Assembly: GCA_937980645.1 (NCBI GenBank)
Contig: CALJPQ010000009.1
Location: 180,018-244,017 of the forward strand
DNA length: 64,000 nucleotides
Reading direction: 5' to 3'
Source of the DNA: an uncultured Saprospiraceae bacterium
GTDB lineage: Bacteria > Bacteroidota > Bacteroidia > Chitinophagales > Saprospiraceae
Shown here: positions 35,812 through 46,100 of the stretch, piece by piece
Numbering within the stretch: the first letter of the stretch is position 1
Layout of the letters: every line of letters begins with the position of its first letter
Translations under genes and position numbers: made by a program
The notes under the pieces: generated by a model
The model's input: only the letters and a program-made list of their open reading frames with translations
Told to the model about the DNA's origin: nothing
The model's database searches: none

Positions 35812-37623
35812 TTATACCGTTACAACGCCGCGCGGTGCTCTTTTGCGCTCGTGCTCTTTGAGAAAGATTTTGCGCAGGCGGATGCTTTTGGGGGTAACCT
35901 CTACGTATTCGTCTTCCTGGATGTACTCTAAGGCCTCTTCTAAGGTAAACTGTCGGGCGGGCGGCAGCGAAGCTTTATCGTCGGAGCCGGAGGCGCGCAT
36001 GTTGGTCAGTTTCTTGGTCTTGGTTACGTTGACGACTAAGTCATTCGAGCGGTTGTGTTCGCCGATGACCTGCCCTTCGTAAACTTCTTCGCCGGGTTCG
36101 ATGAAGAAGACGCCGCGGTCCTGGAGGTTATCCAACGAGTAAGCGATGGCTGTGCCGGTTTCCATGACGATGAGCGAGCCGTTTTGGCGGCCGGGGATAT
36201 CGCCCTTCCAGGGTTCGTAGGTGAGGAAGCGGTGGGTAACGATGGCTTCACCCTGGGTGGCCGTGAGCAGTTGCGAGCGCAGGCCGATGATGCCGCGCGA
36301 AGGGATCTCGAAGCGCAGCAGAAAGCGGTCGTTGCGCGGCTCCATGCTTTTAAGCACGCCTTTGCGGCGGGTTACGAGTTCGATGCACTTGCCGCTAAAG
36401 GCTTCTGGCACGTCTATGCTCATCTCTTCGATGGGTTCGTGCTTAACGCCGTCTATGACCCGAATGATGACCGTGGGCTGCCCAATTTGCAATTCGTAGC
36501 CTTCGCGACGCATGGTTTCGATGAGGATACTCAAGTGCAGCACACCGCGGCCATAGACCATAAAGGAGTCGGCGCTTTGCGTTTCTTCCATGCGCATGGC
36601 TAAGTTTTTCTCTAATTCGCGCATCAAGCGTTCGCGGATGTGGCGGCTGGTAACGAACTTGCCTTCGCGCCCGAAGAAGGGGGAATCGTTGATGGTGAAC
36701 AGCATGCTCATCGTCGGCTCGTCCACAGCGATGGGGTCGAGAGCTTCAGGGTTTTCAAAGTCGGCGATGGTGTCGCCGATCTCGAAGCCTTCCAGCCCTA
36801 CCACTGCGCAGATGTCGCCAGCTTCTACAATATCAGCTTCTTTGCGGCCCAAGCCGTCGAAAGTGAACAGTTGTTTGATGCGGTGTTTCTGCACCGTGCC
36901 GTCTTTTTTCACCAGCGAGACCGGCTGGTTGGCGCTCAACTGGCCGCGTGTTAGACGGCCGATAGCAATGCGGCCGACGTAGCTGGAATAGTCCAGCGAC
37001 GTAATGAGCATTTGGGTAGTGCCCTCTTCGGTTTGCGGCTCCGGGATGTAGCGAATGATGTCGTCGAGCAGCGGTGTGATGTCGCTGGTGGGTTTTTTCC
37101 AGTCGTGGCTCATCCAGCCCTGTTTAGCTGAGCCGAAGATGATGGGGAAGTCCAGTTGTTCGTCGTTGGCGCCCAGCGAGAACATCAAGTCGAACACCTG
37201 TTCGTGCGCCCAGTCGGGGTTGCAGTTGGGCTTGTCCACCTTGTTGATGACGACCACGACCTTTTTGCCCATTTGCAGGGCCTTTTGCAGCACGAAGCGC
37301 GTCTGAGGCATGGGGCCTTCGAAGGCATCTACCAGCAGCAGTACGCCGTCGGCCATGTTGAGCACGCGCTCTACTTCGCCGCCGAAGTCGGCGTGGCCGG
37401 GGGTGTCAATGACGTTAATCTTGACGTTTTTGTATTGAATGGCGATATTCTTGGCCAGGATGGTGATGCCGCGCTCGCGCTCCAGGTCGTTGTTGTCCAA
37501 CAGGAGTTCGCCCGTAACCTCGTGGGCTTTGAATATGCGGGCGGCGTGGATCATTTTGTCCACCAGAGTCGTCTTGCCGTGGTCAACGTGGGCAATAATG
37601 GCGACGTTTCGGATATTTTTCAT
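35812..37623 (-). CDS. typA: translational GTPase TypA/BipA
   Basis: 603 residues. Ribosome-binding GTPase linked to stress and ribosome assembly. G motifs: AHVDHGKTT (G1), the switch region [19 protein letters not shown] (G3), VINKVDKPN (G4) and IFGSAKQG (G5), followed by EF-G-like domains and the BipA C-terminus. The start [16 protein letters not shown] at 37623 is chosen. The frame is open to an ATG at 37752, but the -7 box at 37643-37650 lies between. Confidence 0.96.
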   Translation of the reverse strand: MKNIRNVAIIAHVDHGKTTLVDKMIHAARIFKAHEVTGELLLDNNDLERERGITILAKNIAIQYKNVKINVIDTPGHADFGGEVERVLNMADGVLLLVDAFEGPMPQTRFVLQKALQMGKKVVVVINKVDKPNCNPDWAHEQVFDLMFSLGANDEQLDFPIIFGSAKQGWMSHDWKKPTSDITPLLDDIIRYIPEPQTEEGTTQMLITSLDYSSYVGRIAIGRLTRGQLSANQPVSLVKKDGTVQKHRIKQLFTFDGLGRKEADIVEAGDICAVVGLEGFEIGDTIADFENPEALDPIAVDEPTMSMLFTINDSPFFGREGKFVTSRHIRERLMRELEKNLAMRMEETQSADSFMVYGRGVLHLSILIETMRREGYELQIGQPTVIIRVIDGVKHEPIEEMSIDVPEAFSGKCIELVTRRKGVLKSMEPRNDRFLLRFEIPSRGIIGLRSQLLTATQGEAIVTHRFLTYEPWKGDIPGRQNGSLIVMETGTAIAYSLDNLQDRGVFFIEPGEEVYEGQVIGEHNRSNDLVVNVTKTKKLTNMRASGSDDKASLPPARQFTLEEALEYIQEDEYVEVTPKSIRLRKIFLKEHERKRAPRGVVTV

Positions 37624-37642
37624 AATCAGCACAAATAGGGCG

Positions 37643-37650
37643 CAAAGGTA
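37643..37650 (-). promoter_or_regulatory. -7 box TACCTTTG for typA
   Basis: Minus-strand TACCTTTG, 20 bp before the typA ATG. Confidence 0.65.
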
Positions 37651-37783
37651 CGGCACTCGCACCCGCATTGGTGCGATTTTTGAAATTAAAATTTGCGGGC
37701 CAGCCTTGTTATTTAATGAAAAATTAAAAAACGGAGCCCTAAGAATGCTCAACCAAATGATATTTCATTGCTTGGGTGCCCGC

Positions 37784-38290
37784 TCACACTCGGAAGGGCG
37801 TTTGCGTGGAGAAAATCGCCGCCATAGGGATGCGTATGTCCAAATGCGGGTCGAAGAGCTCATCTTTTTGGGAAAAGACTTCGTGCTGGCCGGGGGCGCT
37901 GAACACGTAAATGCTCTGCAGCGTAGGCAATACTAACCAACACGACTTAACGCCGAAGGAGAAATAGGTGTGGGTTTTGTCCACCAGCGTCTGTAACACC
38001 TGATTGGGCGAGAGGATTTCGATGACGGCCAGAGGTGGGTACGTACGTTTGGTTTCGTCATGCGAGAAGTTTACAGGCTCAATGGGATAGATGCAGATAT
38101 CGGGCGTAGTTTTCTCACCTGGCGTGTCCAGCGTCAGTTCGGAGAATATCTCGAAGCGCTCTCCAAAATGGACGGACAGGTATGTGATTAGCCTCGCCTG
38201 CAAGCGAGCATGTAAAAGACTAGGCATAGGCTTTCCGCGTTCCGTTTCGTAATCTATTTCTAAGGGCAGGACTTCTGGTTCCATAGCCAT
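37784..38290 (-). CDS. Uma2 family (DUF820) putative endonuclease-fold protein
   Basis: 168 residues of the Uma2/DUF820 family, which has a PD-(D/E)xK nuclease fold. The acidic core is in ERFEIFSELTLDTPGEKTTPDICIYP, and PPLAVIEILSPNQVLQTLVDK supplies the E-x-L...K part of the motif. Their biological role is poorly known and they occur as large paralogous families in some genomes. A second ATG two codons in (38284) is an alternative start. Confidence 0.88.
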   Translation of the reverse strand: MAMEPEVLPLEIDYETERGKPMPSLLHARLQARLITYLSVHFGERFEIFSELTLDTPGEKTTPDICIYPIEPVNFSHDETKRTYPPLAVIEILSPNQVLQTLVDKTHTYFSFGVKSCWLVLPTLQSIYVFSAPGQHEVFSQKDELFDPHLDIRIPMAAIFSTQTPFRV

Positions 38291-38306
38291 TGCTTTTTAT
38301 GTTGGG

Positions 38307-38314
38307 CAAAAATA
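38307..38314 (-). promoter_or_regulatory. -7 box TATTTTTG
   Basis: Minus-strand TATTTTTG, 17 bp before the Uma2 start. Confidence 0.5.
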
Positions 38315-38367
38315 CGGGAATACTGCTTACGATGCTTGCCTTTTGGCGTGGATACCCGCTTTTTAGG

Positions 38368-39078
38368 TTACGTTTTCAGGCACCCGAAACCGCCATCCAC
38401 GGCCCATATCTGTCCGGTGATGAATTGGGCGGCATCGGAGAGTAGGAAGCATGCGGTTTGGGCGATGTCGGCGGGTGTGGCAATGCGGCGCAGAGGGTGC
38501 CGCTGGGCGGCATTCTGGCGTTTTTCGTCGTTGCTTAGCAGGGAGGCGGCCAGCGGGGTATCGGTCAGCGTGGGCGCTATGGCGTTGATGCGTACGGATG
38601 GGGCCCACTCAGCGGCTAAAGCGCGGACCAGGCCTTCCACAGCACCTTTGGCGGCGGCAATGCTGCCATGAAAGGGCATGCCAGTCTGAACGGCTACGGT
38701 GCTGAACAGGAGTGCGCTACTGCCCGGCCCGGCGGCTTTGAGGCGAGGGAACGTTTGCTGGAGGACACGAAATGCGCCAACGGCGTTGATTTCCAGCTCT
38801 TTTCGGAAATCGGCAGTGCTGATGCGACCGAAAGGTTTGAGGTTGATGCTGCCCGGGCAATAGACAACGCCATGCAAAGCATCGGGCAGGCCGTGGAGTT
38901 GAAAGTTTTCTTCGGTGATGTCCACTGCTTCCCAATGCGCCATGGGCGGCAAATGGGTAGGTTGGCGGCGGCTGTAGGTGAACAGGTTGGCGCCCTGTTC
39001 GCTGAGCAGGCGCGCAATTTCAGCGCCAATGCCCGACGATGCGCCGACGATAGCGAAATTTTTCCCGGAAAAGCTCAT
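38368..39078 (-). CDS. short-chain dehydrogenase/reductase
   Basis: 236 residues. Rossmann motif AIVGASSGIGAEIARLL, the active-site region LFSTVAVQTGMPFHGSIAAAKGAVEG and the C-terminal AQFITGQIWAVDGGF of classical SDRs. The usual YxxxK position reads GSIAAAKG here, that is, Ser-x-x-x-x-Lys with no Tyr in place (MPFHGSIAAAKGA), so the catalytic Tyr looks replaced or shifted. The substrate is unknown. No promoter box was seen; 69 bp separate it from the DUF1573 gene upstream, so co-transcription is possible. Confidence 0.87.
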   Translation of the reverse strand: MSFSGKNFAIVGASSGIGAEIARLLSEQGANLFTYSRRQPTHLPPMAHWEAVDITEENFQLHGLPDALHGVVYCPGSINLKPFGRISTADFRKELEINAVGAFRVLQQTFPRLKAAGPGSSALLFSTVAVQTGMPFHGSIAAAKGAVEGLVRALAAEWAPSVRINAIAPTLTDTPLAASLLSNDEKRQNAAQRHPLRRIATPADIAQTACFLLSDAAQFITGQIWAVDGGFGCLKT

Positions 39079-39147
39079 GACCTCGTCGTTTGACGGGCGT
39101 CTGAACGGTGCTCAAGGCAAATGGTTCAGATGGGGCACGACGACCAA

Positions 39148-39762
39148 TCAGTATTCCCAGGGCATGATGGCCTGTTTTCGAGGCAGCACGTGTGCCTTGA
39201 GGTGAAGGATGTGGCGTTTGTTGGGAGTCGAATTGTCGTAAACGATGATAACCGGTCGGCTGAGCCCCAGTTTGCCGCGGCTGTTAAACTCCACGCGCAG
39301 TTCGGCAGACTCGCCGGGCATGATGGGATAGTTCGGGGCCTGCACGACCGTGCAGTCGCAAGTGGCGCGGGTGCGCTCAATCCAGTAAGGGTATTTGCCA
39401 GTGTTGGTTACGCGGAACGACTCCATGCGCACGGTGCCGTCGGGTATATCGCCCAGTGTGAGGGTATCGGGCGACCATACTACCGTGGCCAGCAGCTCCT
39501 GCCGGGCCGACTCACGGTAGAAGTCCAGCAAATCGAGCACCCGCCTTTTATCGCGCTCGGGCAGTTGCCGGTAAGTGTTCTGTATTTCTTCGTCTGGCTG
39601 CGCGCCCAGATGGCGCAGGTAGTGCGTCAGCTGTTGCTTTTGGTCGGCGGTCAGGGCTTTAAGCAAAGGACGAATGTCGGCGTTGGGTTGCGTCCATACG
39701 GTTGCACAGGCCAAAAACAGGCCAGCGGGAATGAGGCAGATGCGCAAAAGAGATGGGTACAT
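39148..39762 (-). CDS. exported DUF1573 domain protein
   Basis: 204 residues. Signal peptide (MYPSLLRICLIPAGLFLACATVWTQ), a helical region (about 30-95), then a DUF1573 beta-sandwich: LGDIPDGTVRMESFRVTNTGKYPYWIERTRATCDCTVVQAP, with the CDC motif typical of the family, and PGESAELRVEFNSRGKLG. Function unknown; these Ig-like ASPM-SPD-2-Hydin relatives are abundant in Bacteroidota envelopes. Confidence 0.88.
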   Translation of the reverse strand: MYPSLLRICLIPAGLFLACATVWTQPNADIRPLLKALTADQKQQLTHYLRHLGAQPDEEIQNTYRQLPERDKRRVLDLLDFYRESARQELLATVVWSPDTLTLGDIPDGTVRMESFRVTNTGKYPYWIERTRATCDCTVVQAPNYPIMPGESAELRVEFNSRGKLGLSRPVIIVYDNSTPNKRHILHLKAHVLPRKQAIMPWEY

Positions 39763-39793
39763 GACTTCTGGAAGGTTCTACTCAATGAGTGCG

Positions 39794-39801
39794 CAAAGGT
39801 A
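39794..39801 (-). promoter_or_regulatory. -7 box TACCTTTG for the DUF1573 gene
   Basis: Minus-strand TACCTTTG, 32 bp before the DUF1573 start. Confidence 0.65.
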
Positions 39802-39927
39802 GTTTTTACCGGTTTTCGCGTAAGGTTGACCGCTTGCGGGTAGGCTTTTTTGCAAACGACCTCTAAAAATAGCGTTAATGTCCAGTTTTGGCATGTTATT
39901 CGCCGACTTCGTTTTGGCCGAAAGTTC

Positions 39928-39935
39928 TATTTTTG
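39928..39935 (+). promoter_or_regulatory. possible -7 box TATTTTTG for the giant gene
   Basis: TATTTTTG 233 bp before the ATG at 40168. No TTG at good spacing, so weak. Confidence 0.35.
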
Positions 39936-40167
39936 CTGCCGTTTCCTCTTTAATCCTGCCGTTCCCCGCATATTCGCGCCGCAGAAGGCGGTGTAATCAA
40001 ATCAGAAAAGCCCTCCCCGGGTTTACGCCTTTGACCACAGGCGAAAGCAATCTTCTCCAATCCGTAGTATTCTCCTGCCCAGGCTGACCGACGGTCTCAT
40101 GCAAAGGCTTCACACACTTTCACCCTGATTTCCGAGTGGGTGTTGTGCGGGTCTCTTGAGTAGTCGC

Positions 40168-43100
40168 ATGCACCATCACACCACACCTAAACAGTCGCAC
40201 TTCGCACTTAGTCCGTTTCTTATGTGGCATCCGTACAGCTTGCGCGCCTGGGCCTTTTCGGCCTTCCGCACCAAATCCCAAAGGGGATTTATCCTTCTGA
40301 CAGCCGGCCTGCTGGCGCTGTTTTTCACCCTCCCTATGCAGTCCTCCCATGCGCTGACGTGCGTTTTTAATGGGTTCATCCGTGCGTCAGACAACCCCTT
40401 TGGCTCTTGCCCTGTCGGGACGGACACCATTATTATTCGGGATTCCTTTCTAGTGAATGTCAATTACGAGCCAATTATCGGGTTTATACCGTATCAGGGC
40501 CTACTTTTGGTAGATGGCGGTGTTATTCAGTGGACGGCTAACGCTTACCTGAAATTAGGCTATTCCGCCAAAGTGGTGTTGATCAATGGCGGCAGGTTTC
40601 GCCCCATTTCTAGCAATGCGCCGGATTGCAACTCGTTTCGAGCGTTGTATTTTGACAACAAAAAAGTCGTGGACTGCAACGGCTCTACAGCGCCGCATGC
40701 CTTTTCCGATGTCAATAACGCGGGATGTGTAACCTATACGGGCATTTGCTGCAATGCTTTCATTGTTACTGCCGAAAATTCGGGCATCCCTAACGATGGT
40801 ACCATTTGCCAGCCGGGTGATACAGTGCGCTTAAGCGTCATCACAAGTGGCGAGTTAGCTTACAACATTCTGTGGTCGCCCAATATTGGCCCAGGTAAAG
40901 GGCCACATGTTGTTACGCCTCAGCAGACGAGTAGCTACCGCGTAGAAATGTCAGCCATTTTCAAACCTTATGACGGCAGCGACCCTTACGTGCTTTCCTG
41001 TGGTGGTATTTCTACGGTGAGGGTCAATCCACCTATCAATGCTACTGCAACGGCCACGCCTGTTCCCTGCTTGGATGTGCCCGTGGGAGCGCTCAACGTA
41101 ACCGTATCAGGTGGTACAGCGCCTTATACTTATCTATGGTCAAATGGAGCAACGACGAAAAATCTGACAAATGTGCCCGGCGGTAACTATACGGTTACCA
41201 TTACAGACGGCAAAGGCTGCCAGGGCATTCATACCTTCACCGTGCCGGTAGAGGACAATGTGCCGCCCACGCTCAGCTGCCCGCCCGATGCTGTGGGTGT
41301 GGCCAATCCGGGCATGTGCACGACGCTGATACCCAACATTGATGCTACTTTCAGCGACAACTGCCCGACCGTGGGGGTTACCTACACGCTTGCGGGTGCC
41401 ACAACAGGCAGCGGTAATGGGCAGCTGTCGAATGCTGTTCCCTTCTCCAGCGGCATCACAACGGTTACGTATCGGGTGGACGACGGCTCGAACGCCGTTA
41501 CGTGTACGTTCACCGTACGCGTAAACGATACGCAACCGCCCACGGCCAACAACCTGCCACCGCTGACGGGTATTACTTGCCTTTCGGCCGTGCCTGCGCC
41601 CAATCCGGCTGCTGTGTCGGCTTCCGATAACTGTGCCGTTACTTCCATCGTTCACGTCAGCGATGTCATTCAGGCGGGCAGCGGCTGCCCGGGAGATACC
41701 CTGCGATTGCTGCGTACCTATCGAGCCTTTGATGCCGCTGGCAATAGTGCCACGGCTACGCAGCTCATACGGGTCGTAGATAATCTACCCCCCACCTTTA
41801 CGTTCGTGCCGGCCAACGTGGCTGTTAGCTGCAACGCCATCCCTGCAGTGGGGGCTCCAACCGCTACCGACAATTGCAGCACCAGCGTCAGCATCGCCTA
41901 CAATGGCGAAACGCGCACGGACGGCGCTTGCCCCGACAGCTACACCCTGCGCCGCCGCTGGATGGCCACCGACGGCTGCGGCAACACCGCTACCGCCGAG
42001 CAAATCATTACTGTGCAGGACAACACGCCGCCGACCTTCACCTTCGTGCCACCGGCCGTAACCGTCAGCTGCAGCGCTATTCCGGCCGTAGGAGCGCCCA
42101 CAGCATCAGACAATTGCGACATTAGCGTTAGCATCGTATACAATGGCGAAACACGTACCAACGGCGCCTGCCCCGATAGCTATACCCTGCGCCGCCGCTG
42201 GACGGCCACCGACAACTGTGGCAACACCGCCACTGCTGAGCAAGTGATTGTGGTGCAAGACTTTACACCGCCGGCATTTACCTCAGTACCGGCCAATGCC
42301 ACTGTATCGTGCGACGCTGTGCCGTTGGTAGGTAACCCCGTGGCTACCGACAACTGCGACAACATCGTCAGCATCGTCTATGACGGCGAGGTGCGCACCG
42401 ACGGCGCATGCCCGAACGCCTACTTGCTGACACGCCGCTGGACGGCCACCGACAACTGTGGCAACACGGCTACAGCTACACAGGTGTTGACCGTGCGCGA
42501 TAACATACCGCCCACGTTTACTAATTTCCCGGCCGACGCCACGGTCAGCTGCGATGCCGTGCCGCCTGTGGCCACGCCCGCGGCTGCGGACAATTGCGCC
42601 GCTTCAGCTACGGTAACCTATTTGGGCGAAACGCGCAACAACGGCATTTGCCCTAACAATTACGTGCTGCTGCGCCGCTGGCAGGCCGCCGATGCCTGTG
42701 GCAACACGACCATTTCCACCCAAACCATCACAGTGCGCGACACGGAAGCGCCGGTGTTCACTTTCGTGCCGGCCCACACGACCGTGAGCTGCGATGCCAT
42801 TCCGCCCGTGGGTAACCCGGTGGCTGCTGACAATTGCACTCCCACTGCCGCCATCAATTACGACGGTCAGGTGCGCACCGATGGCCCCTGCCCCGACACC
42901 TACTTCCTCACCCGCCGCTGGACGGCCGCCGACCAGTGTGGCAACACCCGCACCGCCGAGCAGGTCATCACTGTGCGCGACCAGACGCCGCCAGTGTTCA
43001 CGCAGGTACCGGCCAATGTAACGGTTAGCTGCAGCGCTATTCCACCCGTTGGCACGGCTTCGGCTACCGACAACTGCGACGCCAGCGTAACGATCAGCTA

Positions 43101-46100
43101 CGACGGCCAGACGCGCTTAGACGGTGCCTGTGCCGATAATTACACGCTCGTGCGCCGCTGGATAGCCATAGACAACTGTGGCAACACCACCAGCGCGCAG
43201 CAAATCATCACCGTGCAAGACCTGACGTCACCGGTATTCACGTTTGTGCCCCCGAACGCCACCGTAAACTGCGAGGCCATCCCAAGTTTAGGCTCTCCTT
43301 TAGCTACCGATAATTGCGACAACAGCGTAACCATCACCTTCGCCGGCGTTACGCAAACCAGCGGCAGCTGCGCCAGTGGCGGCACGGTTACGCGCCGCTG
43401 GATAGCCGCCGACAACTGCGGCAACACGGCTGTAGCCGAGCAAATGCTGACGGTACAGGACACAACGCGCCCGGTATTTGTCTTTGTGCCGGCCAATACG
43501 ACCGTCAGCTGCGACAACATCCCGGCTCCGGGGCTGCCACAGGCCACCGACAACTGCGCCAACGACGTGGAAATCAACTACAACGGCGAAACGCGCACCA
43601 ACGGCCCCTGCGATGACACGTACACGCTGCGCCGCCGTTGGACGGCCACCGACCTGTGCGGCAATACGCGCACTGCCGAGCAGGTCATCACTGTGCGCGA
43701 CCTGACGCCACCAGCCTTCACCTTCGTACCGGCAGACGCCACTGTGTCGTGCGATGCCGTACCCGCTCCCGGCCAGCCCACCGCCTCGGACAACTGCGAC
43801 GCTGACGTGAGCATCGCCTATTTGGGCGAAACACGCACCAATGGCACCTGCCCTGACGAGTACGTGCTGGTAAGGCGCTGGACAGCCACTGACAATTGCG
43901 GCAATTCGACTTCGGCCTCGCAGCGCATTACTGTGCGCGACCAGACGAAGCCGGTTTTCACCTCCTTTCCCAACGACATCACAGTCAGCTGTGAAAACAT
44001 ACCTGTGCCAGCCACGCCTTTAGCCACCGACAACTGTGCTACAGACGTGCTGGTCTCCTACAACGGCGAGACGCGCCTCGATGGCCCATGCCCGCATACT
44101 TACACACTCAAGCGCCAGTGGACGGCGGTGGACAAATGCTCGAACACCGCCTCCGCTGTGCAAACCATTACCGTTCAAGACCTTGCGCCGCCGACCTTCA
44201 CCTTTGTGCCGGCGAACGCCACGGTGCACTGCGACAGCATACCCACTGTAGGCACGCCAACAGCTTCAGACAATTGCACCAGCCAGGTAACCGTCACCTT
44301 CAACGGCGAAACACGCCTGAATGGCCCCTGTGCCAACAACTATGAATTGGTACGCCGCTGGACGGCTACGGACGCCTGTGGCAACACGCAAACCGCTGAG
44401 CAGCGCCTGACCGTGCAGGACATCAAGCGACCAGTCTTCACCTTCTCGCCGCCCAACGTAACGGTATCGTGTGAAAATGTGCCACCCGCGGCCACGCCCG
44501 TAGCCCAGGACAACTGTGACGCCACTGTGAGCATTTTCTACGACGGCGAAACGCGCACCGATGGCCCCTGCCCAGACACTTACACGCTGACGCGCCGCTG
44601 GACAGCCGCCGACCAGTGCGGCAATACGCGCTCGGTCGAGCAAATCATTACGGTGCGCGACGTGACGCCACCGACCTTTACCGCCGTACCAGCGAACGCG
44701 ACTGTCAGCTGCGAAAATGTGCCCACTGTCGGAACACCCACAGCCTCTGACAATTGCGACACTGATGTGAACATCGCCTATTTGGGCGAAACGCGCACCG
44801 ATGGCCCTTGCCCGGATACCTACACGCTGACGCGCCGCTGGACGGCCACAGATAACTGCGGCAATTCTACGACTACTCAGCAGGTCATTACCGTGCGCGA
44901 CATCACTGCACCGGCATTCACCTTCGCCCCTGCGGACGTAACGGTATCGTGCGAGAACGTGCCGGCAGTGGCCACTCCCACAGCTACCGACAACTGCGAC
45001 GCTGACGTAAGCATCGCCTATTTGGGCGAAACACGCGCCGACGGCCCCTGCCCCGACACCTACACGCTGACACGCCGCTGGACGGCTACCGACAATTGCG
45101 GCAACTCCATCGCCACTCAGCAGGTCATCACGGTGCGCGACATCACTGCACCGGCATTCACCTTCGCCCCTGCGGACGTAACGGTATCGTGCGAGAACGT
45201 GCCGGCAGTGGCCACTCCTACGGCTACCGACAACTGCGACGCTGACGTAAGCGTCGCCTATTTGGGCGAAACACGCGCCGACGGCCCCTGCTCCGACACC
45301 TACACGCTGACGCGCCGCTGGACGGCTACCGACAATTGTGGTAACTCCATCGCCACTCAGCAGGTCATTACGGTGCGCGATATTACTGCACCGGCATTCA
45401 CCTTCGTGCCCGCCGACATTACGGTCAGCTGCGAGAGTGTTCCGGCTATCGGCACTCCGACGGCTACCGATAATTGTACGGCAAACGTAACTATCACTTT
45501 CAGTGGCGAAACCCGCCTCAATGGCTCCTGTCCGGATACTTACACACTTCAGCGCCGCTGGACAGCGGCCGACGCTTGCGGCAACACGACAACGGCCCTG
45601 CAAGTCATTGCAGTACGCGATGTAACGCCGCCGGTGTTCACCTTTGTACCGCCCGACGCTACGGTCAACTGCGACGCCATTCCGAACATCGCCGACCCCA
45701 TCGTTTCGGATAACTGCGACGCCAGCGTCAGCGTGAGCCTGACGACCGACCTGCAAATCGGTACTGATTGTTCCAGTGGGGGTGTCATCATCCGCCGCTG
45801 GACGGCCGTAGATAACTGCGGCAACAACGCCATTGCGGAACAGCGTCTGACGGTTCAAGACACCACTAAGCCGGTCTTTACCTTTATCCCGGCGGATGTA
45901 ACAGTCAGCTGCGAAGCCGTGCCTGCTATAATTGCGCCGACGGCTACCGACAATTGCACCGCCAACGTAGCCATCACTTACGATGGCGAAACACGTGCCG
46001 ACGGGCCCTGCCCAGATACTTACACCCTGACGCGCCGCTGGACAGCTAAAGATGTATGCGGCAACGCCCAGACGGCTCAGCAAATCATTACGGTGCGCGA

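Larger units (their letters stand above)
39763..40167. other. intergenic region before the giant secreted protein gene
   Basis: 405 bp with a minus -7 box (TACCTTTG, 39794-39801, for DUF1573) and a plus -7 box (TATTTTTG, 39928-39935). From 39936 to 40167 there would be a leader of about 225 nt for the giant gene; no riboswitch or clear hairpin was recognised in it. Confidence 0.55.
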
